From positions 129,501 through 193,500 of the forward strand of contig JAMZAV010003266.1 of the NCBI GenBank assembly GCA_024449915.1: a DNA stretch of 64,000 nucleotides, written 5' to 3'. Shown piece by piece: positions 42,570-52,912 of this stretch (the stretch's first letter is position 1; each line of letters begins with the position of its first letter). The notes under the pieces were generated by a model, which saw only the letters and a program-made list of their open reading frames with translations, made no database searches and had not been told where the DNA came from. A program made the position numbers and the translations under genes. This DNA is from Sweltsa coloradensis (Eukaryota; Arthropoda; Insecta; Plecoptera; Chloroperlidae).

Positions 42570-43217
42570 GAGTAAACCTGTTGATCAAGATATTCCAAAA
42601 GATGAACCCCGATCAACTGCGTTTCTGCATTACGTCCAAGGAACCACTGATAAAATAAGCCGTTTACTCAAAAAACAGAATATAAGAACTGTTTTTAGCA
42701 CGGATCGGAAGATTTCATCTATGTTACGTAACGCTTAAGACACCATTCCTAACGAGTCCCATGGTATATATGAAATTCCGTGTGGAAGCTGCGAAAAGAC
42801 TTACGTAGGAAGAACTAACCGTAAAATATCTGTCCGCATCGACGAACATAGAGTTGCAGTTAGACGTATGGAAACCACCTCAGCTCTTTTCCAACATGCT
42901 TTCGACAAGGAGAACTGGATTAATTTTGATGAAGCTAAAACCTTAGCCAAAGTGGAACATGAAGTGCCCCGAATCGTAAGAGAGGCGGTGGAGATGGAGA
43001 AACGGAAACACAACATGAACACACGGGACGATGCTAAAAGACTTCCAGCCACATGGAAACATGTTTTGGCAAGGCTGTCATATTCAACCAAAAGCTCTCC
43101 CTGTGGACATGTTTTTAGGCCGTCCACCTCCGACAACAAGAGTTGACAAGAGGAAGAAAACTCAACAAGAACCCCTTGAGCCATCTACTCGTACGCTGAG
43201 GTCATCTAAAAAGTAAT
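42570..43217 (+). pseudogene. GIY-YIG domain, right Penelope arm
   Basis: A near-identical copy of the left arm. It has a stop in place of Lys after MLRNA (about 42736) and a short frameshift near 43065, so it has decayed more than the left arm. Confidence 0.85.
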
Positions 43218-43498
43218 AGAGTGTGTTGATGTCTTCACAGTTTTTAAAATATCTGGATGTTCATAATATGTTGTCATTAGTACCTATGTTTTCTAAGCTT
43301 TTTGGTTTTGTCTTTGTATCCAGTTGCAGTGTTTGTTAAGAAGTAAGGTTTTGTTTGTTTTGATATTGTTTTATGTTTTAAATTTCCTTGAAGATGGGCA
43401 GGGAGAACTGTCCGAAACGTTGGAACTAATAATAAAACCACACGGACTACCCGAAAATACAATGTCTGCATATTCAATCCGTGAAAGTCTGCGATATA

Positions 43499-43522
43499 AC
43501 ATATATATATATATATATATAT
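43499..43522. repeat. (AT)n microsatellite
   Basis: About 24 bases, between the right Penelope arm and the perfect palindrome. Confidence 0.9.
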
Positions 43523-43660
43523 GTTAGTACTTTAGACAGAAATTAAAAAAGTGACTACACCGGGGTTTGAACCCGGGACCTTAGCTTACCGGGCTATGCT
43601 AAGGTCCCGGGTTCAAACCCCGGTGTAGTCACTTTTTTAATTTCTGTCTAAAGTACTAAC
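43523..43660. repeat. Perfect palindrome, two 63 bp arms with tRNA T-arm-like sequence
   Basis: 43523-43585 is the exact reverse complement of 43598-43660 around a 12 base loop. Each arm has 'ccgggttcaaaccccgg' (5 bp stem, T-loop TTCAAAC, B box) and runs outward into 'agtcactttttt', a Pol III terminator-like T-run. No complete tRNA cloverleaf is formed. Confidence 0.9.
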
Positions 43661-43702
43661 ATAACAGCGTCATAGTCGCCTACTATAAAGCCAAGTTTAA
43701 AC

Positions 43703-43812
43703 ATATATATATATATATACTTATATATATATATCGAAACGTTGGCCTAAAGTGAATAAACGTGGCATTATAACCGAAAAACCTAGTTCATTAATATATA
43801 TATATATATATA
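43703..43812. repeat. (AT)n arrays around another Penelope-type end
   Basis: AT tracts at 43703-43734 and 43797-43812 flank 'cgaaacgttggcctaaagtg', which again resembles the Penelope terminal motif. Confidence 0.7.
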
Positions 43813-43939
43813 ACTGAGTGGGTAAACTCTAAATAAAATTTATTTATTATTATTTATTTATACCCCTATGCTAGAGTTTATAGAATAGAAATCATAGAAA
43901 CCTCAAAAAAAATTTAAAACTAAGACAACAATAAAATCA

Positions 43940-43984
43940 TTAATCAATCAACAAACTCATTTATAAACTTTCAATATCACAGGT
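43940..43984 (+). repeat. LINE-B fragment ending at 'cacaggtgg', joined to SINE-A
   Basis: 'aactttcaatatcacaggtg' changes to SINE-A 'gcaaacatcagctag'. Same kind of joint as at 40403. Confidence 0.7.
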
Positions 43985-44160
43985 GGCAAACATCAGCTAG
44001 AAAGAGCGGATCTTAATCCCCGAAACTAAAGGCGAGCTCAGGCAATCGTCGTCGGGGACCTTGCCCCCTTCCCTTGACGACCCCTCAGGCGACGATGACA
44101 ATGACACAACGAACAATGACAAAGACGATGACGACCGCGACGTGAGAAACCCCCCTTCCT
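43985..44160 (+). repeat. SINE-A fragment, both ends truncated
   Basis: Ends at 'cccccttcctaa' where the next SINE-A head starts, a SINE-in-SINE arrangement like 25667. Confidence 0.85.
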
Positions 44161-44518
44161 AACCCCCGTCTGGGCCCAGGGTAGAATTGGCCCAGAGCAT
44201 GGCTCTGCTAATCGTAAAAGGCGATTCAAGAGAAAAAGTCCACCTCGCAAACATCAGCTAGAAAGAGCGGAATATCTTACTCCCCGAAACTAGAGGCGAG
44301 CTCTGGCAATCGTCGTCGGGGACCTTGCGCCCTTCCCTTGACGACCCCCCGGCGACGATGACAATGACACAACGAACGATGACAAAGACGATGACGACCG
44401 CGACGTAAGAAAACCCCTTCCTCCTCTTACCTGTGGCTGGTTCTGACCAGCATGGTCAGAACCTAACGGTTGACCTAACGGTTGACCCGTCCTTAATCCA
44501 AATAGACCAAAAAAATCC
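44161..44518 (+). repeat. SINE-A copy, full length
   Basis: Complete head to tail. The tail is partly duplicated ('cctaacggttgacctaacgg'). Confidence 0.9.
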
Positions 44519-44689
44519 AAAATTGACAACAAGGTTTGGGAAGTGCCTTTTATTACTCCACCTTAACTGAACGTTTCAGGTTAAGCGACGTGTATTAAGT
44601 TTTCACTGCAGAGCTATTCGCCATCCGGAAAGCTGTTAAATACATTCTACGTTGTCTTTGTGGAGAAAACCTTTTGTGTTCAGATAGCG
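44519..44689. other. LINE-B upstream coding remnant (probable)
   Basis: 'gcagagctattcgccatccg' and 'tgttaaatacattctacgtt' are in the position expected for the start of an RNase H domain (a reading like A-E-L-F-A-I-R-K-A-V-K-Y-I) in LINE-B. Confidence 0.5.
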
Positions 44690-45520
44690 TAAGTTCACTT
44701 CAAGCTATAAAACTCATGTATTCAAGTCATCATTTGATATCAGACATCCAATTCTATTTAGAAATACTATATTTTCTTAAGGTTATATAATAGAGTTTTG
44801 CTGGATACCTGGACACGTGGGCATAAGGGGAAATGAACACGCTGATCAGGCTGCTAAGGACGCTTCCCAGCGTCGCGACGTTGATTTCTATCTGGTTCCC
44901 GTTCCAGATGTCAAGAGTGGATTCAAGCAACTATTGTTGGATTTGCGACAAGCATCTTGGGATGTTTTGCAAAATAACAAATTGAGTAGAGTGATGCCCA
45001 GTGCCCACACTGACTAATAAAATTCGTCCAACTACGTCTCGACTCTCACGTAGAGAAGAGGTGGTATTGTCCAGAATTTGAATAGGCCACACACGTCTTA
45101 CTCACGGATATCTCTTAACCAGAGAAAAGGTTATTCCCATATGTGACACATGTGATGTACCTTAAAACCGTACACCGTATGCTTGCAGAATGTACTAAAT
45201 TTGATGCCTTGCGCACGCAATTTGATCTCTCCTTTTCATTGAAAAACATCTATCATATGAATCGTCGCAAACTTTTTAAATTTCTTATCAATGAAAGCTA
45301 AAAAAAAATTCAATTCACATTATACATTTTCTTTCTTTCCTTATTTCATTACATACAAAACTTTTTTCTGCTATTACTTGCTCATCATCAATTTATTTTT
45401 TATTTATCACTTAGATAAAAATTTTATCATGAAATAACCTTAACCTAAATCTTCATCTTTCATTATCCAGGCGGCGCAATATGACAAAACCCGGTTGAAG
45501 CACCCTTTTTTTCTCACCCC
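44690..45520 (+). pseudogene. LINE-B 3' end with RNase H remnant
   Basis: 'agttttgctggatacctgga' then the frame GNEHADQAAKDASQRRDVD. Homologous to 33105-33868. Frameshifts follow. The tail is 'caatatgacaaaacccggtt'. Quality falls towards the end. Confidence 0.8.
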
Positions 45521-45837
45521 CAAATTGGGATTATTTTTTTTTCTGCCAAAACGGGCGCCCCAAGAGACAAATAACTCATTTTTTCTCTGTAATTAAAAGA
45601 AAATCACTTATTAAATAGGTATTGCCCAACCCCTAAAAATAAAAGAACCTAAAAGAATTTTCATATTGGGGGCTTTGCAAACAGGTTTGGGGGTTAAAAA
45701 AACAGATATTTTGTTACGCGGGGGGCCCCCTCACCGGATGTGACTGTGTCGGCACGAAATTGAAGCCTTTAAAGGAAATAAAAATATTAATGCTATGTTT
45801 AAATTAAATCATAAAAGGGAGAAATTTTCCCTCTAAC
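45521..45837. other. Unassigned, possibly poor consensus
   Basis: Homopolymer-rich ('cggggggccccctc'). Nothing recognised. Confidence 0.4.
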
Positions 45838-46065
45838 TTAAGGAGCGCTGGCATTCGTCGTCAAAGCCGACCTTCCCCCCCTTGATGCCCATGCACCCCT
45901 ACGACGACGCCCAATAAAAACCGAACGATAACAAAGACGATGAACACACGTGAAAACCCCCTCTGCCTTTCCCCCTACCCTGGGGTTTCTGACCAGAAAG
46001 GACGTTCCTCCCATACCCTAGGCTACATAGCGCATTAAACCTAACCGTGGGAAACGCCCCCAAAT
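45838..46065 (+). repeat. SINE-A copy, heavily gapped
   Basis: 'gagcgctggcattcgtcgtc', 'gacgacgcccaataaaaacc', 'ggggtttctgaccag' and 'cctaaccgtgggaaacgcc'. Many short deletions. Confidence 0.65.
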
Positions 46066-46229
46066 AATTAAAACTTTTACCTTCTGTACGATTCTTGCCA
46101 AAGGGGGGGGAAATTTGGGCATAGAGATTAGAGACCGAACGTCAAACGGAAAACTTCCAACTCAAGATATCAAATAGAATATATAAATAGGTTGCTATAC
46201 AACTCTCTTTAAATTTCTTTTTTTTTAAA

Positions 46230-46352
46230 AAACTTAGAATACAGCACTTTATAATCATCAAACACACCATAAACTCTTTTATTATTTCATAATAAGTATC
46301 ACACGGGCGCAATAGCCCCAAAAGGGTTGAGCCCTAGATTCTAACGTCGTCG
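46230..46352 (+). repeat. LINE-B 3' tail, gapped
   Basis: 'atcatcaaacacaccataaa', 'gcgcaatagccccaaaaggg' and 'taacgtcgtcg'. Confidence 0.65.
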
Positions 46353-46979
46353 TACATGTCCATTGTTTGGGGTTTAAGTGTTTTTCCTTTTCCGGGGTTT
46401 TAACCCATGGAACGACCTGCCCCCCCCGCCCTAAAAGACTGCCCAGAAAGTCTTTCCCTTCCCAGTGTAAGGAGTATTTGGGGAGAACCACTACAAGTGC
46501 CATGTTAATCTTTGGTTTCAGGTTTTTAAAAGGGCTTTTCGCAGCACAAGATTTCTACAAAGATTAAAGTTTTTTAGTAAAATTTTTACTGTGTCGACGC
46601 CTTTTTCTTGTTGTTAAAAAATGTAATAACAAAAAGGATAAACAAAAAAATATAAAATAAAAAATTTTACAAAAAATTATGACGTGATCTGGAAACCCAA
46701 ATTTTTCCCAGTCTCAATTTTTGGGGCTTGAACTAATTAGGCGAAATAAAACTTGAAACAGGTTATCTTGCTAAACGGGACATTTATTTTAAAGTATCAA
46801 AAAAATTATTTTCATGCTGCAAATTTCCACCCCTCAACACGTGATGAAGGTTTGTAAAGTTTTTTCATTAAAAAAAAATATGTGTTGGTTGGAAAAATTT
46901 TGGTGAGGCTGTAAATGCACATAAAATATTCCTCGTGTTCTGAGGTTTGGGACAACAAGTCACCTCTTCAACAAGAATT
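46353..46979. other. Unassigned, possibly poor consensus
   Basis: No recognised feature. Small frames (66-73 codons) on both strands lack motifs. Confidence 0.4.
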
Positions 46980-47235
46980 TTCCCCCCCGGGGGCCCCGGG
47001 GGAGAGCTGGCTCCAGAGCAGGGCTAGGGTGTTAGTGCCATAAAATATTCCTCGGTTCTGAGTTGGGGAAACAATCTCCTCTTTAACAAGAAGTTCCCCG
47101 CCTGGGCCCGGGGTAGAGCTGGCTCCAGAGAGGGCTAGGCAAACGTGGGGAGGGGAGAAAAATTCATCTCCCACACATCAACTAGAAAGTAAGGGGGAAT
47201 TATACTCCGCGAAACTAGAGGCGAGTCTGGGAGTG
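46980..47235 (+). repeat. SINE-A heads, two overlapping gapped copies
   Basis: 'gggccccgggggagagctgg' near 46988 and 'cctgggcccggggtagagct' near 47101. The block 'ttcctcggttctgag' occurs twice, at about 46930 and 47049, a tandem duplication of about 120 bases. Confidence 0.6.
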
Positions 47236-47239
47236 AAAT

Positions 47240-48148
47240 CACCCTCTACGGGAAATGCACGCTGATCGGGCTGCTAAAGAACTTCCCAGCGTCGCGACCT
47301 TCTTTTAAACAGTTCCCGTTCCAGATTCAAGAGGGATTCAAGCAAAGATGTTGGATTTGCGACAAGCATCTTGGGATGTGGTGCAGAATAACAAATTGCG
47401 TAGTGTGATCCCACATTTAAATAAAAAAATACGTCCCCCTAGTCTCGACTCTCCGTATAGTGAAGATGGCATTTTCCAAAATTCGAAAAGGCCCACACGT
47501 CGTTTCACGGATACTCTTAAACCAAAGAAAATTATTTCCAGTGTACCATGTGATGTACCTTTAACCGTACTCATACTAGCAAATGTACCAAAAATGATGC
47601 CCTTTCGCTGCAATTTGATCTCTCCCAATCATATGAAGAACTTCTATCATGTGATAACGTCGACAAACTTTCTAAATTTCTCATCCATAGTATTTTGTTT
47701 ATTTGGATTAAGGACGCGTCAAACCCTTAGGGGCATAATGCCACTCTAAACCAAGGGGGGTGGGGAGGAGTGGCCCATGCTGGTCAGAACCAGCCACGGG
47801 TATTGGGAGTAAGGGGGGTTTCTCAAGTCGCGGTCGTCACCGTCTTTGTCATCGTTCGTTGTGTCGTTGTCATCTTCGCCGGGGGTCGTCAAGGGAAGGG
47901 GGCAAGGTCCCCGACGTAATCTATTTAGCAAAATATAATTCACATCATACACATTTCTTTCATTTTTTTATTTTCATTCACACACATAACTTTCATTTTG
48001 CTATTTCTTTCATCATCATTTTATTTTGTTATTTATATTCTTAGAAAAATATCTAATCATCAAGTACACCGTTAACTCATCTCATTAACTTTCATTATCA
48101 CAGGCGGCGCAATATGACCTAACCGGTTGAAGCGCCCTAGTTTCTCAA
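47240..48148 (+). pseudogene. LINE-B 3' end with RNase H remnant, interrupted by SINE-A
   Basis: 'cacgctgatcgggctgct', 'aagcaaagatgttggatttg', the knuckle region and the tail 'gacctaaccggttgaagcg'. A reverse SINE-A interrupts it at 47697-47917. The first part is full of small deletions; the part after 47917 is close to consensus. Confidence 0.75.
47697..47917 (-). repeat. SINE-A copy in reverse orientation inside LINE-B
   Basis: It runs from 'ttttgtttatttggattaag' (its 3' end) to 'aggtccccgac'. The LINE-B reading 'catccatagta/atctattt' is split with 'gta' on both sides, a candidate 3 bp or longer target duplication. It is 5' truncated inside the hairpin region. Confidence 0.85.
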
Positions 48149-48177
48149 GTCGTCGTCGTTTTTGGTTGTTCCATATG

Positions 48178-48325
48178 AGCCTTGTTGATTCTAGTGCTGT
48201 CCGTGAGTGAAATCATGTTTAGTTTGAATGATCAGTGTTCTCTACTTAAATATGCCGGTCTCTAGTTGATCATTGTTCGCTCGTCGATGGTGTCGGCGTT
48301 TACACGGTTGGCTTGGTCGGCTCTA
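48178..48325 (+). repeat. SINE-F (type 1)
   Basis: 'gagccttgttgattctagtg', 'ttgttcgctcgtcgatggtg', 'gttggcttggtcgg'. Sequence to about 48605 matches 19440-19630. Confidence 0.65.
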
Positions 48326-49059
48326 AATTAATTCTCCCCTACTGAAAATCAGATCTGTGACTGAGTAGGTAGACTCTGAATTCAAAACTATTTATTTTAT
48401 TTAACATGCGTTGAACTCATCAAAACGATGCGCAGAGACAACGTTGAGCCTTGTTCACAATAGAAGTCACAATAATGAATTAAATTACTTCAACTTTCTG
48501 TAGTGACGGTTTTAAATGAATGTCTTTCTGTTCAATATACTACAATGTCAATATCGGATACTCAGAGACTTCCCTACTCTTGCCAACACACTACACTAGA
48601 ACTGCGTATACATGAATGTTTGAATTAGTTTTTTAAACACTTGGTGGACATGGATGCTAGAACAGGATGCTGTTACGGGACACTGTACGTTTATGAATTA
48701 AGAATGCGCAAACGTAGAAGGGAAGATGAGCTTGGTCTTTTTTAGATCTCATTTCTTTTGAGTGTGTAAAGTTTGGCTGTATTTCTACAAGTATTTTTAT
48801 GTGTGTGTCTACTTTACCACGGCCGCCTGGCATTTTCCAACAAATTTGATCAACTTCCGCCGTAGCCTACGCAAAGCTCGTGGCCAAATTAACGCTGCTC
48901 CAAGTGAAACTAGTGCGTTTTACACGGACGATTACGAAACAAAATTAATATTGACAATAAGTATCTCTCTAAAACATTATAAATATATTTGAGGAATATA
49001 TTTTGGTATCATATAAAAAATTTCTAAATTGAAACATTCGATAGGATATAAATAACTCG
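48326..49059. other. Unassigned AT-rich sequence
   Basis: The first 280 bases share paralogy with 19440-19630. The rest holds a 76-codon open frame at 48762 with no recognised motif. Confidence 0.4.
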
Positions 49060-49202
49060 CAATGAAAATAATAAATATAGGACTATTTCTTTCCGGCGCG
49101 CAATGAAAGAGTGCTTCGACGCAGGGGCGTAGTAAATATTCTCAGCACATGTCGAGGCGGCGGTGCGCACTAGATGGTTGAAAGCTGCGAGAAAAGCGAC
49201 GG
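49060..49202. repeat. Block H, left part (interrupted by the Jockey-like LINE)
   Basis: 'ggactatttctttccggcg' and 'gcgcaatgaaagagtgcttc' match 57610-57650. The block resumes at 51797. Confidence 0.6.
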
Positions 49203-49219
49203 TACTTACTTACTTTCCG

Positions 49220-49600
49220 TGTCCGGTTAAACACAATATTTCCAAAAATTTGCAACAGCCATTCCTTTCGCATTTGCTTCCAAGATATCGCGCAGGGTAC
49301 ATGGTTCGTCGAGGCGGGGGCAAACCAGGAGGTGACTCGGATCCTGTACCTGTCCGCACTCACACATGGGCTCTTGGTCAGCTGGTAAAAGGCCCCACTT
49401 ATGCATGTTGGTCCCGCATCTTGTTAAATGGGACTCCAGTTCTTAACGGTTTAATGTCCGCCAAACCGCGAAGGGACAGTTACCACCTGGAGCGATCTCT
49501 TCCCTTGGTGCAATGTTCGGTGCAGGCAGTTCGCTGTTCCAGTGGGCGACACGATTTGCCTCTGGTGAACTTCTAAGAACGTGAGTTCTGGTCAAAAAGC
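49220..49600 (-). pseudogene. Jockey-type ORF2 C-terminus with Cys/His knuckle
   Basis: Minus-strand translation includes CPFAVWRTLNRLRTGVPFNK, then a region with CECG..Q...HLLVCP, the knuckle typical of this clade, and FW..C near the end. The piece is in other frames than the upstream RT, so frameshifts are present. Confidence 0.75.
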
Positions 49601-49793
49601 TCTTTCTGGAACGAAGTCGTTTTGCCGCCTGTTGGTGTCCATACATGGGGTGGCGAGGGTCTGTCTCCTGCTTCGTCCTTTCCACGTCTGCTGCGGTTAT
49701 CCGGCGGATATTGAGGGTGCTATCCCGATAAGCGGGTACAACTTATGTACCGGGGTTGGTTTTAGGCAGCCCGTCACAATCCGCACAGTTTCA

Positions 49794-51265
49794 TTAATTG
49801 CGACGTCGACTCGCTTCGCATGCACAGAAGCGCTCCACACTGGAGCGGCATACTCGGCGGCCGACACGCACAGTGCGAGCGCTGATGTCCTGAGCGTGGA
49901 TGGTTGTGCTCCCCAGGTTTTGCTTGTCAGCTTTCGTAGAATGTTGTTTCGGGCGCTGACCTTTCCCTTCGTGTTTGTACAGTGCTGCTTGAAAGTTAGT
50001 GTGCGATCCAGTGTGATACCCAGATATTTGGGTGTCAGGCAGTGTTGGAGTTTTTTTACCTCTCCATACTATATCCAGTTCTCTCCTGGTCTCGCGGTTT
50101 TTCAGGTGAAAAGCACACACCTGTGTCTTACTCGGGTTTGGCTTCAACTGGTTCGAGTCATAGTACTGGGAGAGTTCCTCCAGGGCACTTGACAGTTTTC
50201 CCTCGACCTCCGTGAAACTAGAGCCTTGGGCTGCCAACGCTGAATCGTCAGCAAAAATGTACTGCCGTATGTAGTCAGGGGTGGGCTGGTCGTTGGTGTA
50301 GACGTTCAAAAGTACTGGCGACAACACGCTTCCCTGGGGCAGTCCATTCTTCTGCACTCTCCAACGACTATTCTTTCCCTGCAGCGAAACATAGAACCTT
50401 CTGTTCTGTAGTACATACCGATCATCGTTGTAAGTCGGAAGTCCTTCGTCTCCTCATACACTTTCCTCAGTAGTTTCCTGTGGTTTACAGTGTCGAATGC
50501 TGCCGTAAGGTCTATGAAAACGACGCCCGTGATTTCCTTCCTCTGAAAGCCGTCCTCTATGTGTTGGGTAAGGTTAAGGATTTGTCCGCAGCAAGATTTA
50601 CCAGGTCTGAAACCCGCTTGTTGTGGTATAAACCTTTCTTCCAAGGTGCTCGCGATACGGTTCAGGATAAGTCGCTCTAGGAGCTTAAAAAGGTGGCACA
50701 ACAAGGATATAGGGCGGAAGCTTTTGGGGTCATTGGGGTCTTTCTCTGGCTTCAGTAGAGCGACCACTCTTGCCTGTCTCCACATCTTCGGTATTGTCAT
50801 CTGCGATACGCTGGCATTCATAAGCTCCAGAAGCCATTGTAGAGTCTTTGGGCCTAAATTCTGAATTTGCTCAACCCTGAGCTCGTCCACACCAGCCGCT
50901 TTGTTCCACTTTAGGGCCTTGATGGAAGCTTCAAGTTCTGGCATAGTAAACCCTGTCCCAAGATGGTCTGTCTCGTATTCCACGTTCCGCACTATAGGAT
51001 GTTTCAACTTTCTTCCGGACGTCTTGCCGTTGATAAGCAGTAGGCTAGCTACCTGGTTTGGAGTTACTTCCGTGAAGTTATTTTTTGGCTTTGTCGCATC
51101 TCCACTAAGGTTTTTCAGGAGTTTCCAGGCCCTTCTGCTGTTCTGTTTCATGTCCAGGTTCTCCACAAGTTCACACCACTTTGCCTTCCGGTCCTCCGCT
51201 ATGGCTGCCATGAGTACTTCTCCAGCTTCCATCGTCTCTTCTGCAAATGGGTCTTCCTCGAACAA
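49794..51265 (-). pseudogene. Jockey-type reverse transcriptase
   Basis: Motifs in order: NKAAGVDELRVEQI, WRQARVVALLKPEKDPNDP, SFRPISLLCHLFKLLERLIL, QAGFRPGKSC, VVFIDLTAAFDTVNHRKLL (first catalytic Asp), GLPQGSVLSPVLLNVYTND, and YIFADDSALAAQ (catalytic FADD). A frameshift near 50345 splits motif A from motif B. The open pieces are 319 and 187 codons. This enzyme copies its RNA at the nicked target. Confidence 0.9.
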
Positions 51266-51366
51266 GGCCTTGTAGCGGTCCAGCAGGGGTTTGGCATCTC
51301 CGTTTAAACCAGGGATGTATTCTGTTCTGCAGCCTCTTGGGATGTTCTTCCTTGAGATTTGTTTGA

Positions 51367-51796
51367 CTAGTCCGATGAATATGTCGTATTTCTCGATTTG
51401 GGAAGGATAAGGGCAATTTCAGCATCTAGATCGGTGCTGAATGCTGCCCAATTGGCCTTTTTGAAGTTGAACCGCCTCTGGAAAGGGACTCGTTCCGGCT
51501 TGACCACCGCACGAACTGTGACTATGATTGGTCTATGTTGAGTCCGAGGGATTGGTTGACCAACTTGCTTCTCACACTGTGCTGCAATTCTTGAGGTCAC
51601 AAATATGTTGTCAGGGTTATAACCTCTCTTCCACCGACCTCTGTTGACTGTTGAAAGAGGAAGGCAGCTTCGGGTCGTGGATCAGCTGCAAGTCGTTTGC
51701 CTCCGCCCATGACTCGAGATATTCACCATTGTAAACAAGCGACGGTATGGACGCCTCACAGAGCAGCTCAGCAGAGACAGATGTGGTTGTGTATTT
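51367..51796 (-). pseudogene. Jockey-type EEP endonuclease, C-terminal half
   Basis: LLCEASIPSLVYNGEYLESW, then after a frameshift VTSRIAAQCEKQV and THRPIIVTV, the His-containing end of the EEP fold. The N-terminal half is missing, consistent with 5' truncation. Confidence 0.75.
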
Positions 51797-52195
51797 AGCC
51801 ATGGATAATATTGAATATCGACACAATATTATAAGCTGTTTAATAGAAGACAATTAGTTAAAACTACTGAGGTAAATAGAGTTGATTTGTATCTGATAGA
51901 TTCGAATTCGTTGTATACAGCCAGCAGGCCTGGCCTCAAAAGAAAGATTGGTGGCTTTACTTCGACAAGGAAGGCAAACAGTTTCTGTACTGGAATGTAT
52001 GTTCTCTCGAGTTACCTATGACTGGGTCTAGCCAGCAAAGGCCTTGTATCAGTTTGAAATAGTTTTAAATCCTGAACCACTTTCCTTATCTGTACGTGGC
52101 TGGTTCTGTCCAGCATGCTTGTGACCTCCCCATATCCCCTGGGCTAGCGTGGTACATTACGACCCAACGGTTGACGCTTCCTAAAACCAAATAAA
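51797..52195 (+). repeat. Block H, right part, ending in a SINE-A-like tail
   Basis: 'ataatattgaatatcgacac', 'ggcctggcctcaaaagaaag', 'ggtctagccagc', 'tggctggttctgtccagcat' and a tail 'gacccaacggttgacgcttc'. It matches 57745-58160. The SINE-A-like part has a distinct 5' region. Confidence 0.7.
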
Positions 52196-52204
52196 ACAAT
52201 ACTA

Positions 52205-52600
52205 TTTAGGCATAACAAGCGGCCTAGATCATTGCTCTGCTAATCGTAAGAGGCGAGGACCAAGACAAAGTCTATTTTACAAACACCAGCTAGTATTGAG
52301 AAGTATTTTACGACCCAATACTAGAGGCGAGCTCTGGCATTCGGTGTCGGGAACCTCTCCCCCCCCCTTGACGACCACCCCGACGACGACGACGACAACA
52401 ACAATGACACAACAATCGATGACGAAGTTGATGACGACCGCGACGTGAGAACACCCCACCCGCACCCCCACCCCCACCCCACACCCTTTCTTTACCCCCA
52501 CCCGTGGCTGGTTCTGACCAGCATGGGTCCCTCCTCCCCATATCCCCTAGGCTAGAGTAGCGCTTTATGACCTAACGGTTACAGCGCCTTTAATCCAAAT
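52205..52600 (+). repeat. SINE-A copy, near full length
   Basis: 'gcctagatcattgctctgct', 'tactagaggcgagctctggc', a (GAC)n hairpin arm, an expanded 'cacccc' segment and a tail 'gacctaacggttacagcgc'. Confidence 0.85.
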
Positions 52601-52607
52601 AAACCAA

Positions 52608-52732
52608 CCAGAGGCGAGCTCTGGTAGTCGTCGACGGGGATATGTACCCTTTCATCGACGAACTGTTGGACGACGACAACAACTATGACAACACTAACGA
52701 TGACAAAGGCTATGACGATGACAACCACGACG
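52608..52732 (+). repeat. SINE-A fragment
   Basis: 'agaggcgagctctggtagtc' to 'gatgacaaccacgacgcg'. It stops at the next SINE-A head. Confidence 0.8.
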
Positions 52733-52800
52733 CGTCCCCGTCTGGGCCCGGGGTAGAATATAGCTCTGCCGTTCGTAAGAAGAGAGAAGAAGCGTAGGTT
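52733..52800 (+). repeat. SINE-A head only
   Basis: 'tccccgtctgggcccggggt' and 'agctctgccgttcgtaag'. 3' truncated. Confidence 0.75.
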
Positions 52801-52912
52801 ATCCCGATAACATCATCTTAGTGTGAGGCATTATTTGAATGCCTGCAGGCTACAGCTAGGTAGGGGACCCCGCCCGCACTTACGTCGTCCTACCCGACCT
52901 CGTTACCACCTA

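Larger units (their letters stand above)
41061..43472. mobile_element. Head-to-head pair of 5'-truncated Penelope-like copies (large palindrome)
   Basis: The left arm (minus) and right arm (plus) match over the whole GIY-YIG coding end and the non-coding 3' part to 'acaatgtctgcat', around a 27 base spacer at 42543-42569. The left arm carries an extra 590 bp LINE. Both arms end beside (AT)n. Each carries only the C-terminal part of the Penelope protein. Inverted or tandem partial copies are a known Penelope insertion pattern. Confidence 0.85.
49203..51796 (-). mobile_element. Jockey-type LINE, 5' truncated
   Basis: On the minus strand: the C-terminal half of an EEP endonuclease (51367-51796, with HRPI), reverse transcriptase (49794-51265), a C-terminal region (LNRLRTG..., CECGQVQDPSHLLVCP) and a 3' end with 'aagtaagtaagta'. 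Frameshifts and stops between these parts make it non-functional. The motif set is that of Jockey-clade LINEs. Confidence 0.85.

Noticed and set aside
44290..44532. Recurrent minus-strand frames with Ser/Val/His-rich peptides (also at 7414, 8944, 21825, 32404, 52277, 60021)
   Set aside because: All are reverse reads of the GAC/GAT-rich middle of SINE-A; the shared peptide comes from the repeat and not from a protein family.
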